This document shows, one piece after another, positions 1 to 5,520 of a stretch of DNA of 6,402 nucleotides (position 1 is its first letter; the number at the start of each line of letters is the position of its first letter). Source of the stretch: Nanobdellati archaeon. GTDB taxonomy: Archaea; Nanobdellota; Nanobdellia; UBA10117. The stretch covers positions 1-6,402 of the forward strand of contig JAGVWH010000024.1 of NCBI GenBank assembly GCA_018304365.1. The letters are read 5' to 3'. Below the pieces are notes generated by a model. That model ran no database searches. It was not told where the DNA came from and saw only the letters and a program-made list of their open reading frames with translations. The translations under genes and the position numbers were made by a program.

Positions 1-16
1 GTTTCCTTTTAACCAT
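1..16 (-). CDS. possible start of the next operon gene (partial)
   Basis: Two bases after the TFE stop codon an ATG opens a frame reading M-V-K-R-K before the window ends. The position fits the next tightly packed gene of the operon. No Shine-Dalgarno motif is visible upstream (the preceding bases are the A-rich end of TFE), and five codons cannot identify a product. It may equally be a chance ATG. Confidence 0.3.
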
Positions 17-18
17 TT

Positions 19-720
19 TTAACGTTTTTTCTTAGAAGTATTAAATTTCTTCTTAGCAGACTCGGCAACCGCATTTTTTCTTGCTTCTTTTCTCGCTTCT
101 GCCCGCTTTTTGGTTTCCCGCTTTTTCTTTAATTCAATTTTTCTATCTTCTTTTGCGTCTTCTACTTTCCTCTTATTTTCTTTTATTGTCTTTAATCTCT
201 GTCCGGAGCGTTCTCGTCTAGAAATTTCCTCATACAGATTAGCAATTTCAGTTTCGAGCCTTAATATTATCTCGGTAGGTTTTGTTCCAGTCAAAATATT
301 ACCGCACTCCTGGCAGCTGAAATCATTCTCCAGTGCATCTTCGTAAATAAATTTCTTCTGACAATTAATACACTCAAATACATATTTCTTTTCATCCAAT
401 AATTGTTGTTTCTTCTTTGTCAGCTGCGCTTTCTTATACTGTAAATATATGTCTCTTAATTTATTTTTATCTAAAGACCAATAGTAGAGATACCACCATT
501 TTTTGTCTGGATCTCTTTGTTTTATGTAAGTTACCAAACCAATAGAATTAAGCTTGTACAAAAGTTTTCTAGCTTCGTTGATTTTGAGTTTCAGTTTCTG
601 TGCAACAACATTTTCAGAAATATTTTCTTTTCTTTCAAGCATTCCTAAAATTCGTTCTGTTAATTCATCTACTTCCACTCCGATTTCTCGGAGCATCGTT
701 ATAACTTTAGGGGCCGCCAT
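19..720 (-). CDS. tfe: Transcription factor E alpha subunit (TFE / TFIIE-alpha homologue)
   Basis: TFE is the archaeal homologue of the TFIIE alpha N-terminal half; it binds the RNA polymerase clamp and helps open promoter DNA. An N-terminal winged-helix domain covers about residues 5-90, including the wing region with KKWWYLYYW. A C4 zinc ribbon follows with C117, C120, C136 and C139 (CINC and CQEC). A helical segment (about 150-175) then leads into a very basic Lys/Arg/Glu-rich tail to residue 233. The tail makes the protein longer than a typical archaeal TFE of roughly 180 residues. I start at the ATG at 720, one base after the protease stop codon, because the protein from there matches the family; an in-frame GTG four codons upstream would overlap the protease gene. 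The spacing implies co-transcription and coupling with the protease gene. Identification is firm; the role of the tail is unknown. Confidence 0.93.
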   Translation of the reverse strand: MAAPKVITMLREIGVEVDELTERILGMLERKENISENVVAQKLKLKINEARKLLYKLNSIGLVTYIKQRDPDKKWWYLYYWSLDKNKLRDIYLQYKKAQLTKKKQQLLDEKKYVFECINCQKKFIYEDALENDFSCQECGNILTGTKPTEIILRLETEIANLYEEISRRERSGQRLKTIKENKRKVEDAKEDRKIELKKKRETKKRAEARKEARKNAVAESAKKKFNTSKKKR

Positions 721-721
721 A

Positions 722-1918
722 TTAAATTCCACTCAATATAAATGGTCCAAATATGTTAAATATCAAGAGCGCGAGTGACAAATAACTGATGAGCATAAAA
801 ACTTTTTGTGCAGCAGTTTTGTTCTTCATAATATCTGCTACAAGGGAATTTGCCATTTTTCCGCCGTCTAGTGGCCCAATTGGAAGTAAATTGAACAATC
901 CAATTCCGATATTAAGTATGAACAGCCAGAAAAAGAACTGAGCTATGTATTGTAATATCCAAGGTGATTGTCCAAATGTATTTGCAATTTCAGGTTTGAC
1001 AATTACATCTCCTTTAAATTGTATTCCGAGATAAGGTTTGGTGGGCTCTTCTGGATTCGCTCCGAAAGTAGCTATTTTATCTCCGTTATTTGTGGTTAAA
1101 ACTGCGCTATCCCCTGGTTTATTAGCAGTTAGAAGTTTAATAAATTCGTCTACAGAGCTAAATTCAGCTCCACTAATTGCTGTTATTACATCTCCTTTTT
1201 CTAAACCTGCCAAATCTCCGGGCAGACTTTCTGTTACATCTTCTATAATTACGCCATTGAAATCAAAAGTTTGTGTTATTGCTGGAGCGACTGCAAAAGT
1301 TGTCAAGCCAATTACGATTGCTGCAACAACAAAATTAGTAAATGCGCCGCTTGCAAGTACAGCTTCCCTTGCTCTTAACGAAGCTCTATTAAATTGTTTT
1401 TCATCCGGCTCAACAAAAGCTAAAGGTATAATTGCAAGAAGTCCAAAGCCAACGGCTTTCAATTTAAGTTTGAAAGCTTCTGCAACAACACCGTGCATCA
1501 ATTCGTGAGCTACAAGTATTATTGCTAATGCGCCTAAGAAATACCAAATTGGAATAAATTGTACAATTCCAGAGCTCGATGCTGCTGCACCAGGGAGAAT
1601 AAACTGCACAGATGCGCCTAAACTTGGATTTAGAATTATTTTATAGACTTGATATGCCAAAAATCCGAAAATAAAAATCATGCCGCCAAAAGCTATCGGA
1701 ATTGCAATAGTTCCATAAATTTGCCAGAATTTTGCATATTTTCGTCCGAGCTTCCTAACGTGTTCAATCGTTCTTTTAGATCTATAAAGTATAATTGGAA
1801 TAAAAAGCATCCATTGGATTTGGACATTTGCGCGATTTTTGTATAGAAAAATAGCTATAAGGCTATAAACAACGGCTACTGCCAAAAGACTGAACACGAA
1901 TGGATCAATTGAAGCCAT
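722..1918 (-). CDS. Site-2 protease family (M50) intramembrane zinc metalloprotease with PDZ domain
   Basis: This is a predicted multi-pass membrane protein of 398 residues. The zinc motif HELMH (H138, E139, H142) lies in a transmembrane helix, and the second metal-site motif NLLPIGPLDGG (N343, D351) lies near the C terminus. Both are hallmarks of S2P/RseP/SpoIVFB proteases, which cut membrane-anchored regulators inside the bilayer. A PDZ-like domain (about 220-300, with the GLEKGDVITAISG core) sits between the two halves of the catalytic core, as in many family members. Hydrophobic helices are visible near residues 5-25, 35-45, 70-95, 122-145, 155-170, 188-212, 320-348 and 373-395. The ATG is three bases after the rpoN stop and the stop is one base from tfe, so it is embedded in the operon. 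There is no clear Shine-Dalgarno motif. The substrate cannot be inferred; a link with TFE is only positional. Confidence 0.92.
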   Translation of the reverse strand: MASIDPFVFSLLAVAVVYSLIAIFLYKNRANVQIQWMLFIPIILYRSKRTIEHVRKLGRKYAKFWQIYGTIAIPIAFGGMIFIFGFLAYQVYKIILNPSLGASVQFILPGAAASSSGIVQFIPIWYFLGALAIILVAHELMHGVVAEAFKLKLKAVGFGLLAIIPLAFVEPDEKQFNRASLRAREAVLASGAFTNFVVAAIVIGLTTFAVAPAITQTFDFNGVIIEDVTESLPGDLAGLEKGDVITAISGAEFSSVDEFIKLLTANKPGDSAVLTTNNGDKIATFGANPEEPTKPYLGIQFKGDVIVKPEIANTFGQSPWILQYIAQFFFWLFILNIGIGLFNLLPIGPLDGGKMANSLVADIMKNKTAAQKVFMLISYLSLALLIFNIFGPFILSGI

Positions 1919-1921
1919 ATA

Positions 1922-2119
1922 CTAATCTTTTTTATAGCGCGCGACAGTCTTTAATAAATCTATGTGTCCAAGGAATAAAGCTCTGCAGCAATAGCGTTTA
2001 AGACCAAGTTTGTCCATTACTTCTGTTGGTTCATCTCCGCTAGCAATTGCTTCTTTATATTGTGCCCATAAATGTGCTACTGGCTTTCCGCAACTTGTAC
2101 ATCTTATTGGTATTATCAT
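1922..2119 (-). CDS. rpoN: DNA-directed RNA polymerase subunit N (Rpo10)
   Basis: Rpo10 is the 65-residue archaeal counterpart of eukaryotic RPB10, a zinc-bundle subunit of the assembly platform with Rpo3 and Rpo11. The full family signature is visible: RCTSCG near the N terminus (C7, C10) and the paired RYCCR (C44, C45), which together bind one zinc. The length is exactly typical. The ATG overlaps the TGA of the upstream 23-residue micro-ORF (ATGA), and a GGAG motif inside that micro-ORF is well placed, so translation is probably coupled. It follows rps9, as usual in archaea. Confidence 0.97.
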   Translation of the reverse strand: MIIPIRCTSCGKPVAHLWAQYKEAIASGDEPTEVMDKLGLKRYCCRALFLGHIDLLKTVARYKKD

Positions 2120-2187
2120 TTTACGAACTCCTGAGCAAAATGATTAGCTAAATTCGCATTTTCTTTCATTAAATTTAGATTTATCAT
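2116..2187 (-). CDS. 23-residue micro-ORF coupled to rpoN (leader-peptide-like)
   Basis: A frame of 23 codons fills the gap between rps9 and rpoN. It begins with MINLNLMKEN and ends with HFAQEFVK. A strong Shine-Dalgarno AAGGAG (2193-2198) lies 5 nt before its ATG, and its TGA overlaps the rpoN ATG in an ATGA arrangement, so it looks translated and coupled. The frame resembles the micro-ORF ahead of rpl18e (3562-3624): both share MIN-x-N, E-N at residues 9-10, an F-A pair and a final F-x-K. At DNA level the first 31 bases match at 25 positions. I recognise no family. A role as leader peptide or ribosome-loading device is inference; the shared sequence argues against chance. Confidence 0.6.
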   Translation of the reverse strand: MINLNLMKENANLANHFAQEFVK

Positions 2188-2192
2188 TTTAT

Positions 2193-2198
2193 CTCCTT
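2193..2198 (-). promoter_or_regulatory. Strong Shine-Dalgarno of the micro-ORF before rpoN
   Basis: AAGGAG lies 5 nt upstream of the micro-ORF ATG and overlaps the rps9 stop codon. Its strength and spacing are the main evidence that the 23-codon frame is translated. Ribosomes finishing rps9 would end exactly here. Confidence 0.65.
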
Positions 2199-2622
2199 AT
2201 CGGTACGACTTCTGCCTCTTTGCTCTAGCTCTACTATGCGTACCAAACTTTCTTGGTTCCTTATAACGCGTATCTGCTACAAGCAAATGTCTGTCGTAAT
2301 CAAGATATTTTTTCTTTAGCTCTTTCGAATTTGTTAACTGCACTATTGCTTTTGCAATTGCAAGTCTTGCGGCTTCGGCTTGAGCTGACCAGCCTCCGCC
2401 TCTTACATCAACGTGAATGTCAAATGCTTTTACGATATCGCCAGCGATTAACATCGGTTCTTCCAATCTTAATCTTGCAAATTCTGGAGTATAAATTGCA
2501 ATTGGTTTTTTGTTTACTGTAATTATTCCCTTGCCTGGCTTGGCAAAAGCTCTGGCTATTGCTGTCTTTCTTTTCCCCGATGTCAATACCACATTGCTTT
2601 TTTGTTTAATTGTTTTTGCCAT
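2197..2622 (-). CDS. rps9: 30S ribosomal protein S9 (uS9)
   Basis: This small-subunit head protein has a C-terminal tail that reaches toward the P-site tRNA. The 141-residue protein has the archaeal form: an N-terminal SGKRKTAIARA segment (about 15-25), the central DVRGGGWSAQAEAARLAIA stretch (about 72-90), and the C-terminal RARAKRQKSYR, whose terminal arginine is invariant in the family. The ATG is preceded by GGAGG at a 9-nt distance. The start is overlapped by 17 nt by the second half of the frameshifted small ORF upstream. It follows rpl13, the standard pairing in all domains. Confidence 0.97.
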   Translation of the reverse strand: MAKTIKQKSNVVLTSGKRKTAIARAFAKPGKGIITVNKKPIAIYTPEFARLRLEEPMLIAGDIVKAFDIHVDVRGGGWSAQAEAARLAIAKAIVQLTNSKELKKKYLDYDRHLLVADTRYKEPRKFGTHSRARAKRQKSYR

Positions 2623-2784
2623 GCATTACCGCCTCCAAACCTTCTAAGCTTAATTTACTTTCTGTTAATTCTATAAAGTCGGCATAATCAATTAAATCTA
2701 TTATCTTATCATCGCATATAACCGGAACTGGTTTTATTCCTCGCCAATAAATTTATCCAATGTACTTTCATTTAAGCCTACCAT
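2606..2784 (-). pseudogene. Frameshifted small gene between rpl13 and rps9 (unknown family)
   Basis: An ORF starts in TAATG at the rpl13 stop, with GGAGG (2794-2798) 9 nt upstream. It reads MVGLNESTLDKFIGEE and stops at 2734. The -1 frame is open across the break and continues I-K-P-V-P-V-I-C-D-D through IDLIDYADFIELTESK and LSLEGLEAVMHGKNN to a TAA at 2606, 17 nt inside rps9. The second part has no plausible start of its own. One extra base near 2737-2740 would join the parts into about 59 residues overlapping both neighbours, the normal layout of a coupled operon gene. I see no classic X-XXY-YYZ slippery heptamer. A one-base deletion, an assembly error or unusual recoding all remain possible. 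I recognise no family; the predicted product is acidic and probably helical. Confidence 0.55.
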
Positions 2785-3218
2785 TAGTTATGACCTCCTT
2801 TTAAGAGCTGAGATAATTTCTCAATTGTCAAATAGTATGGAGTTGTGACTTTCAAAAACGATGCCTTTTCAATTGTTTCCAATTGTGCGTTTTTTAATTC
2901 TAATGGGATTCCTAAATAACATTTTACTCTGCCAAATGCAAGTCTTCCTCTTGAGTTTTCTGTCCATTTGCCTGCTGGCAGCATTCCACGTACTGCTCTG
3001 CTAACTATTCTTTCCGGATGGCGTCTTCGTCTTGGTCCGTGAAAAGGTGTTGCTCTTACTTCTCTTGCTTTGTATCTTGCTAAAATAGAATTTTGTCGGC
3101 CAGAGATAACAGCTTTCTCGCAATTTACGATTGCGACTTCCTCACCGCTAAGTGCGAATTTTGCAACTTTTGTTGCCATTCTTCCCAAAACTAAATTTGT
3201 TGCATCTATTACTTTCAT
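2784..3218 (-). CDS. rpl13: 50S ribosomal protein L13 (uL13)
   Basis: This large-subunit protein binds 23S rRNA early in assembly. The 144-residue sequence opens with the typical archaeal KVIDATNLVLGRMATKVAK and contains VNCEKAVISG (about 31-40), the basic HGPRRRRHPERIVSRAVRGMLP block (about 59-80), and the family segment AFGRVKCYLGIP. The ATG overlaps the rpl18e TGA by 4 nt, with GAGG inside rpl18e, so coupling is likely. The end, GGHN, lies over a strong GGAGG that serves the small frameshifted ORF downstream. Confidence 0.97.
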   Translation of the reverse strand: MKVIDATNLVLGRMATKVAKFALSGEEVAIVNCEKAVISGRQNSILARYKAREVRATPFHGPRRRRHPERIVSRAVRGMLPAGKWTENSRGRLAFGRVKCYLGIPLELKNAQLETIEKASFLKVTTPYYLTIEKLSQLLKGGHN

Positions 3219-3565
3219 CCTAACAACCTCACTTTTGTTCCTTTTGGATTTTTTTGAATTAATTCTGGAATTGTCATAACTTTGCCGCCTGCTTTGATGA
3301 CTTTTTCAGCAGCTTTTTCAGAAAAGTTCCAGGCAGCGACATTAAGTTTCTTGCCAAGCTCGCCCGCAGATAAAACTTTACCAGGAACTAAAACAGTATC
3401 ACCTTCATTTGCAAATCTTTCTAAACTTGATACATTTACAACACGCCTGCTTCTTGTAGCTCTACTTAATTCGTAGGCAGTTCTGTGCCAAATTGGAGCC
3501 TTCTGCTTATGAAGCTCAGTTATGAGCGTTCGTGTCATAATATTTGTTGGTCCTGTTGGTTTCAT
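3215..3565 (-). CDS. rpl18e: 50S ribosomal protein L18e (eL18)
   Basis: eL18 occurs only in archaea and eukaryotes. The 116-residue frame shows the family features: N-terminal KPTGPTN and LI-x-EL, PIWHRTA (about 24-30), VVNVSSLERFANEGDTVLVPGKVL (about 42-65), VAAWNFSEKAAEKV and PKGTKVRLLG near the end. The ATG is preceded by GAGGT and overlaps the TGA of a 20-residue micro-ORF (ATGA). The stop overlaps the rpl13 start. Its place after tRNA-Leu matches the halobacterial S9 operon, in which a tRNA-Leu is co-transcribed with these ribosomal genes. Confidence 0.96.
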   Translation of the reverse strand: MKPTGPTNIMTRTLITELHKQKAPIWHRTAYELSRATRSRRVVNVSSLERFANEGDTVLVPGKVLSAGELGKKLNVAAWNFSEKAAEKVIKAGGKVMTIPELIQKNPKGTKVRLLG

Positions 3566-3624
3566 TTTGCGAACCTCTTGTGAGCAAAACTTACATTTTC
3601 TGTCGTTGGGTTTTGATTTATCAT
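3562..3624 (-). CDS. 20-residue micro-ORF coupled to rpl18e (leader-peptide-like)
   Basis: A 20-codon frame sits between tRNA-Leu and rpl18e, beginning MINQNPTTEN and ending FAHKRFAK. Its TGA overlaps the rpl18e ATG (ATGA). It resembles the micro-ORF before rpoN in sequence, size and in its ATGA junction. The start lies only 16 nt from the mature 3' end of tRNA-Leu and has no Shine-Dalgarno, so after tRNA 3' processing the mRNA would begin with a very short leader. The rpl18e Shine-Dalgarno (GAGGT) lies inside this frame. Function is unknown. Confidence 0.55.
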   Translation of the reverse strand: MINQNPTTENVSFAHKRFAK

Positions 3625-3640
3625 AGTTAGTTTAATTGAG

Positions 3641-3724
3641 TGCGGGGAGAAGGATTCGAACCTCCGAAGGCACTAAGCCACTTGATCCTTAGTCAAGCAC
3701 GTTTGACCGCTCCGCCATCCCCGC
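3641..3724 (-). tRNA. tRNA-Leu, anticodon AAG
   Basis: The 84-nt gene folds as an intronless class II tRNA. The acceptor is GCGGGGA paired with TCCCCGC, with discriminator A73 (leucine-like). The D stem is GCG/CGT with loop GAGCGGTCAAA. The anticodon stem CTTGA/TCAAG closes loop CTAAGGA. The variable arm has stem GGC/GCC. The T arm is GGAGG-TTCGAAT-CCTTC. CCA is not encoded. With U33 fixed, the anticodon is AAG (Leu, CUU). A34 is very unusual in archaea, where G34 normally serves this role. The location between rpoD and rpl18e is conserved archaeal synteny. Confidence 0.95.
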
Positions 3725-3732
3725 ACGAATGT

Positions 3733-3775
3733 GATGAGTGCGGATCAGCTAACGAAGTTAAGCGCGGCACGCATC
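3733..3775 (-). other. Imperfect stem-loop between rpoD and tRNA-Leu
   Basis: The spacer can fold on itself. GATG and GTGC pair with GCAC and CATC around one mismatch. An inner hairpin GCTTAAC-TTC-GTTAGC has one bulged T. No T-run follows on the minus strand, so it is not a convincing terminator. It could guide processing that separates rpoD mRNA from tRNA-Leu, but that is inference. Confidence 0.4.
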
Positions 3776-3783
3776 AAAAGGGA

Positions 3784-4530
3784 TTAGAGCTTTACCCCCT
3801 TGAGCTTTTCCTGTAATATATTTACTGCTTCACTCAGCACTTCTTTCGGAGTCAACTGACCCCAGCTTTCAAATATAAAAATAAATTTGTCATTTCTATT
3901 TGTTACTTTTACACCATTCTTTTCACAGATATGTTCGTAACCTTCATTCCATTTGCTTTCGTCTTTTATCTTCAAAGTATTTCCTGACTTTTGGAGTGCT
4001 GGAACTAATTCCAAAACTTTATCTGTGCTTTTAGTTACTTCAAATTCAGGATAACCTCTATAGAACAAATGTCCTGGGCTCCACTTTGAATGTTCGATAC
4101 CCTTACCCATTATGGCAACAACTTCAAGTTCCACTTCTTGATTTTCAAGTAATTCAACAATAGGTATATTCGGATAGACTGCTTTTACACTTGGATCTTT
4201 GAATTTTATATCTCCGGCATAAACAGTTACAGGTCCCTTAGCTTTCAAAGTTCCTTTAACAGAATTCTTTGCGCTGAAATTTTCCGGATCGTAATTATCA
4301 ACTGGCGTATAGCCTTTCAAATCTGAGACTAAAGGTACTAAACCAAGTCGTAGAGCTACCATTTCATCCCACAAAGCAGATGAATTTTGTCTGAAATCTA
4401 CTTCTTCAATTGCTAATACTGGTACTTCAAAAGAAGCTGCACGTCTTAATGCATTCATAAGTGCTGGTGACGTTTTGTCAACTATTCCAATAATTTCATT
4501 TTCTGTTTGTTTTATTACTTTTAAGTCCAT
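3784..4530 (-). CDS. rpoD: DNA-directed RNA polymerase subunit D (Rpo3)
   Basis: Rpo3 corresponds to bacterial alpha and eukaryotic RPB3/AC40; with Rpo11, Rpo10 and Rpo12 it forms the assembly platform. The 248-residue protein starts [10 protein letters not shown]. It shows the alpha-like motif ALMNALRRA (about 23-31), IEEVDFRQNSSALWDEMVALRLGLVPL (about 41-67), and the archaeal segment HSKWSPGHLFYRGYPEF (about 147-163). Only one cysteine (C202) is present, so the 4Fe-4S cluster of some Rpo3 proteins is absent. I start at 4530 rather than at an in-frame ATG 13 codons upstream inside rps11, because a strong GGAG lies 6 nt before it and it forms a TAATG junction with the rps11 stop. Confidence 0.96.
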   Translation of the reverse strand: MDLKVIKQTENEIIGIVDKTSPALMNALRRAASFEVPVLAIEEVDFRQNSSALWDEMVALRLGLVPLVSDLKGYTPVDNYDPENFSAKNSVKGTLKAKGPVTVYAGDIKFKDPSVKAVYPNIPIVELLENQEVELEVVAIMGKGIEHSKWSPGHLFYRGYPEFEVTKSTDKVLELVPALQKSGNTLKIKDESKWNEGYEHICEKNGVKVTNRNDKFIFIFESWGQLTPKEVLSEAVNILQEKLKGVKL

Positions 4531-4919
4531 TATACTCTCCTTCCTCTCCTTCCACCTTTCTTTCGGCATCCGCCGTGTGGAATCGGAGTGACATCTTCAA
4601 TGCCAAGTATTCTAAGTCCGGATCTTGTCAAGGCTCTAATTGCTGGCTGTGCTCCAGGTCCTGGATATTTTGCGCCGTTATGTCCGCCCTGCGCTCTTAC
4701 TTTAACATAAAGATTATTTACACCTTTTTCCTTAACATCTGCTGCCGCTTTTTTAGCAGCCTGCATTGCCGCAGTTGGTGTTGGTCTTAATCTGTCGGCC
4801 TTAACAACTTGTCCGCCTGATGCGATTGCAAGAGTTTCAGCTCCTGTCATATCTGTAATGTGGATTATAATATTATTATAAGATGCATAAATATGTGCTA
4901 CGCCTGTTTTTTCTGCCAT
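4530..4919 (-). CDS. rps11: 30S ribosomal protein S11 (uS11)
   Basis: This platform protein of the small subunit has 129 residues, the usual archaeal length. The family pattern is clear: [21 protein letters not shown] (about 6-26), the glycine-rich [24 protein letters not shown] (about 74-97), and the terminal [21 protein letters not shown]. The ATG shares one base with the rps4 stop (TAATG), as its own stop does with rpoD, so the three genes are probably translationally coupled. A GAGG motif in rps4 serves as the ribosome binding site. Confidence 0.98.
   Translation of the reverse strand: MAEKTGVAHIYASYNNIIIHITDMTGAETLAIASGGQVVKADRLRPTPTAAMQAAKKAAADVKEKGVNNLYVKVRAQGGHNGAKYPGPGAQPAIRALTRSGLRILGIEDVTPIPHGGCRKKGGRRGRRV
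4537..4540 (-). promoter_or_regulatory. Shine-Dalgarno that fixes the rpoD start
   Basis: GGAG, within GGAAGGAGAG, lies 6 nt before the ATG at 4530 and inside the last codons of rps11. It decides in favour of this start over the upstream in-frame ATG. Confidence 0.75.
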
Positions 4920-5515
4920 TATTCTTTAACCTCTGCAGCAGATTGCGCTGCCGCCTCAGATTTTGTTTCTTTTACTTCCGTAGTACTTTCAGCGCGAGGT
5001 GCAGCTGAACCAGGTTCAGATTGCACAACTTCTGCTACAACTTCAGTATTAGGTTCGAAACCTTCAACAAATTTTACTTCGTCGTCCACTCGTACCATAT
5101 AAGATGGCGAATTAACTTTTCGTCCGCTTACTAAAACTTTATTGTGAACTATAAATTGGCGTGCCTGTTTGACAGTTCTTGCTAATCCTTTTCTATAAAT
5201 AATTGTCTGAAGTCTTCGCTCAAATAAATCTTTCATCGTAAGTGCTAATATTTCTTCGACATCTGAATCCTGTTTTACAATTCCGAATTTTGCAAGTGAA
5301 TCAAGTAAAATTTTCTTGTGTTTATCTTTTTCTTGGCTAATTATAGAGACAATATTCTTTGCCTGCTCTCTCCAGTTTCTCAATTTGTCGGCAGTTTTCC
5401 AAATTTCGCGTTTGTTTACAAGACCATATCCTCTAACTATTTCATTCTCTTCTTTAATTCTCTTTGACTCCCAAGGTTTTCTTGGTGATTTATATCGTGG
5501 TTTTGCGCGTCTCAT
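4919..5515 (-). CDS. rps4: 30S ribosomal protein S4 (uS4) with Ala/Glu-rich C-terminal tail
   Basis: uS4 is a primary 16S rRNA binder that nucleates 30S assembly. The 198-residue protein begins with archaeal-type [15 protein letters not shown], lacks the bacterial N-terminal start, and carries the S4 RNA-binding domain at about 100-146 ([14 protein letters not shown], then the [17 protein letters not shown] turn). After about residue 150 comes a low-complexity acidic and Ala-rich tail, not part of the usual fold. Its [10 protein letters not shown] (164-173) is encoded by a 32-nt element also found in rps13. GGAG in the end of rps13 provides the ribosome binding site across the 5-nt spacer. 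Confidence 0.96.
   Translation of the reverse strand: MRRAKPRYKSPRKPWESKRIKEENEIVRGYGLVNKREIWKTADKLRNWREQAKNIVSIISQEKDKHKKILLDSLAKFGIVKQDSDVEEILALTMKDLFERRLQTIIYRKGLARTVKQARQFIVHNKVLVSGRKVNSPSYMVRVDDEVKFVEGFEPNTEVVAEVVQSEPGSAAPRAESTTEVKETKSEAAAQSAAEVKE
4997..5028 (-). repeat. In-frame palindromic repeat, copy in rps4
   Basis: This 32-nt element matches the rps13 copy at 29 of 32 positions, in the same orientation and reading frame. Its core is the perfect palindrome CTGAACC-A-GGTTCAG, flanked by TGCA on both sides. It encodes [10 protein letters not shown] in the disordered tail of S4. Confidence 0.7.
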
Positions 5516-5520
5516 TTAAT

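Noticed and set aside
1038..1508. 156-codon open frame on the plus strand
   Set aside because: It is antisense to the S2P protease, whose catalytic motifs are intact. The product has no recognisable motif and no upstream ribosome binding site.
4531..4569. Upstream ATG for rpoD at 4569
   Set aside because: It would overlap rps11 by 40 nt and translate its Arg-rich end in another frame. The start at 4530 has an ideal Shine-Dalgarno and matches the family N terminus.
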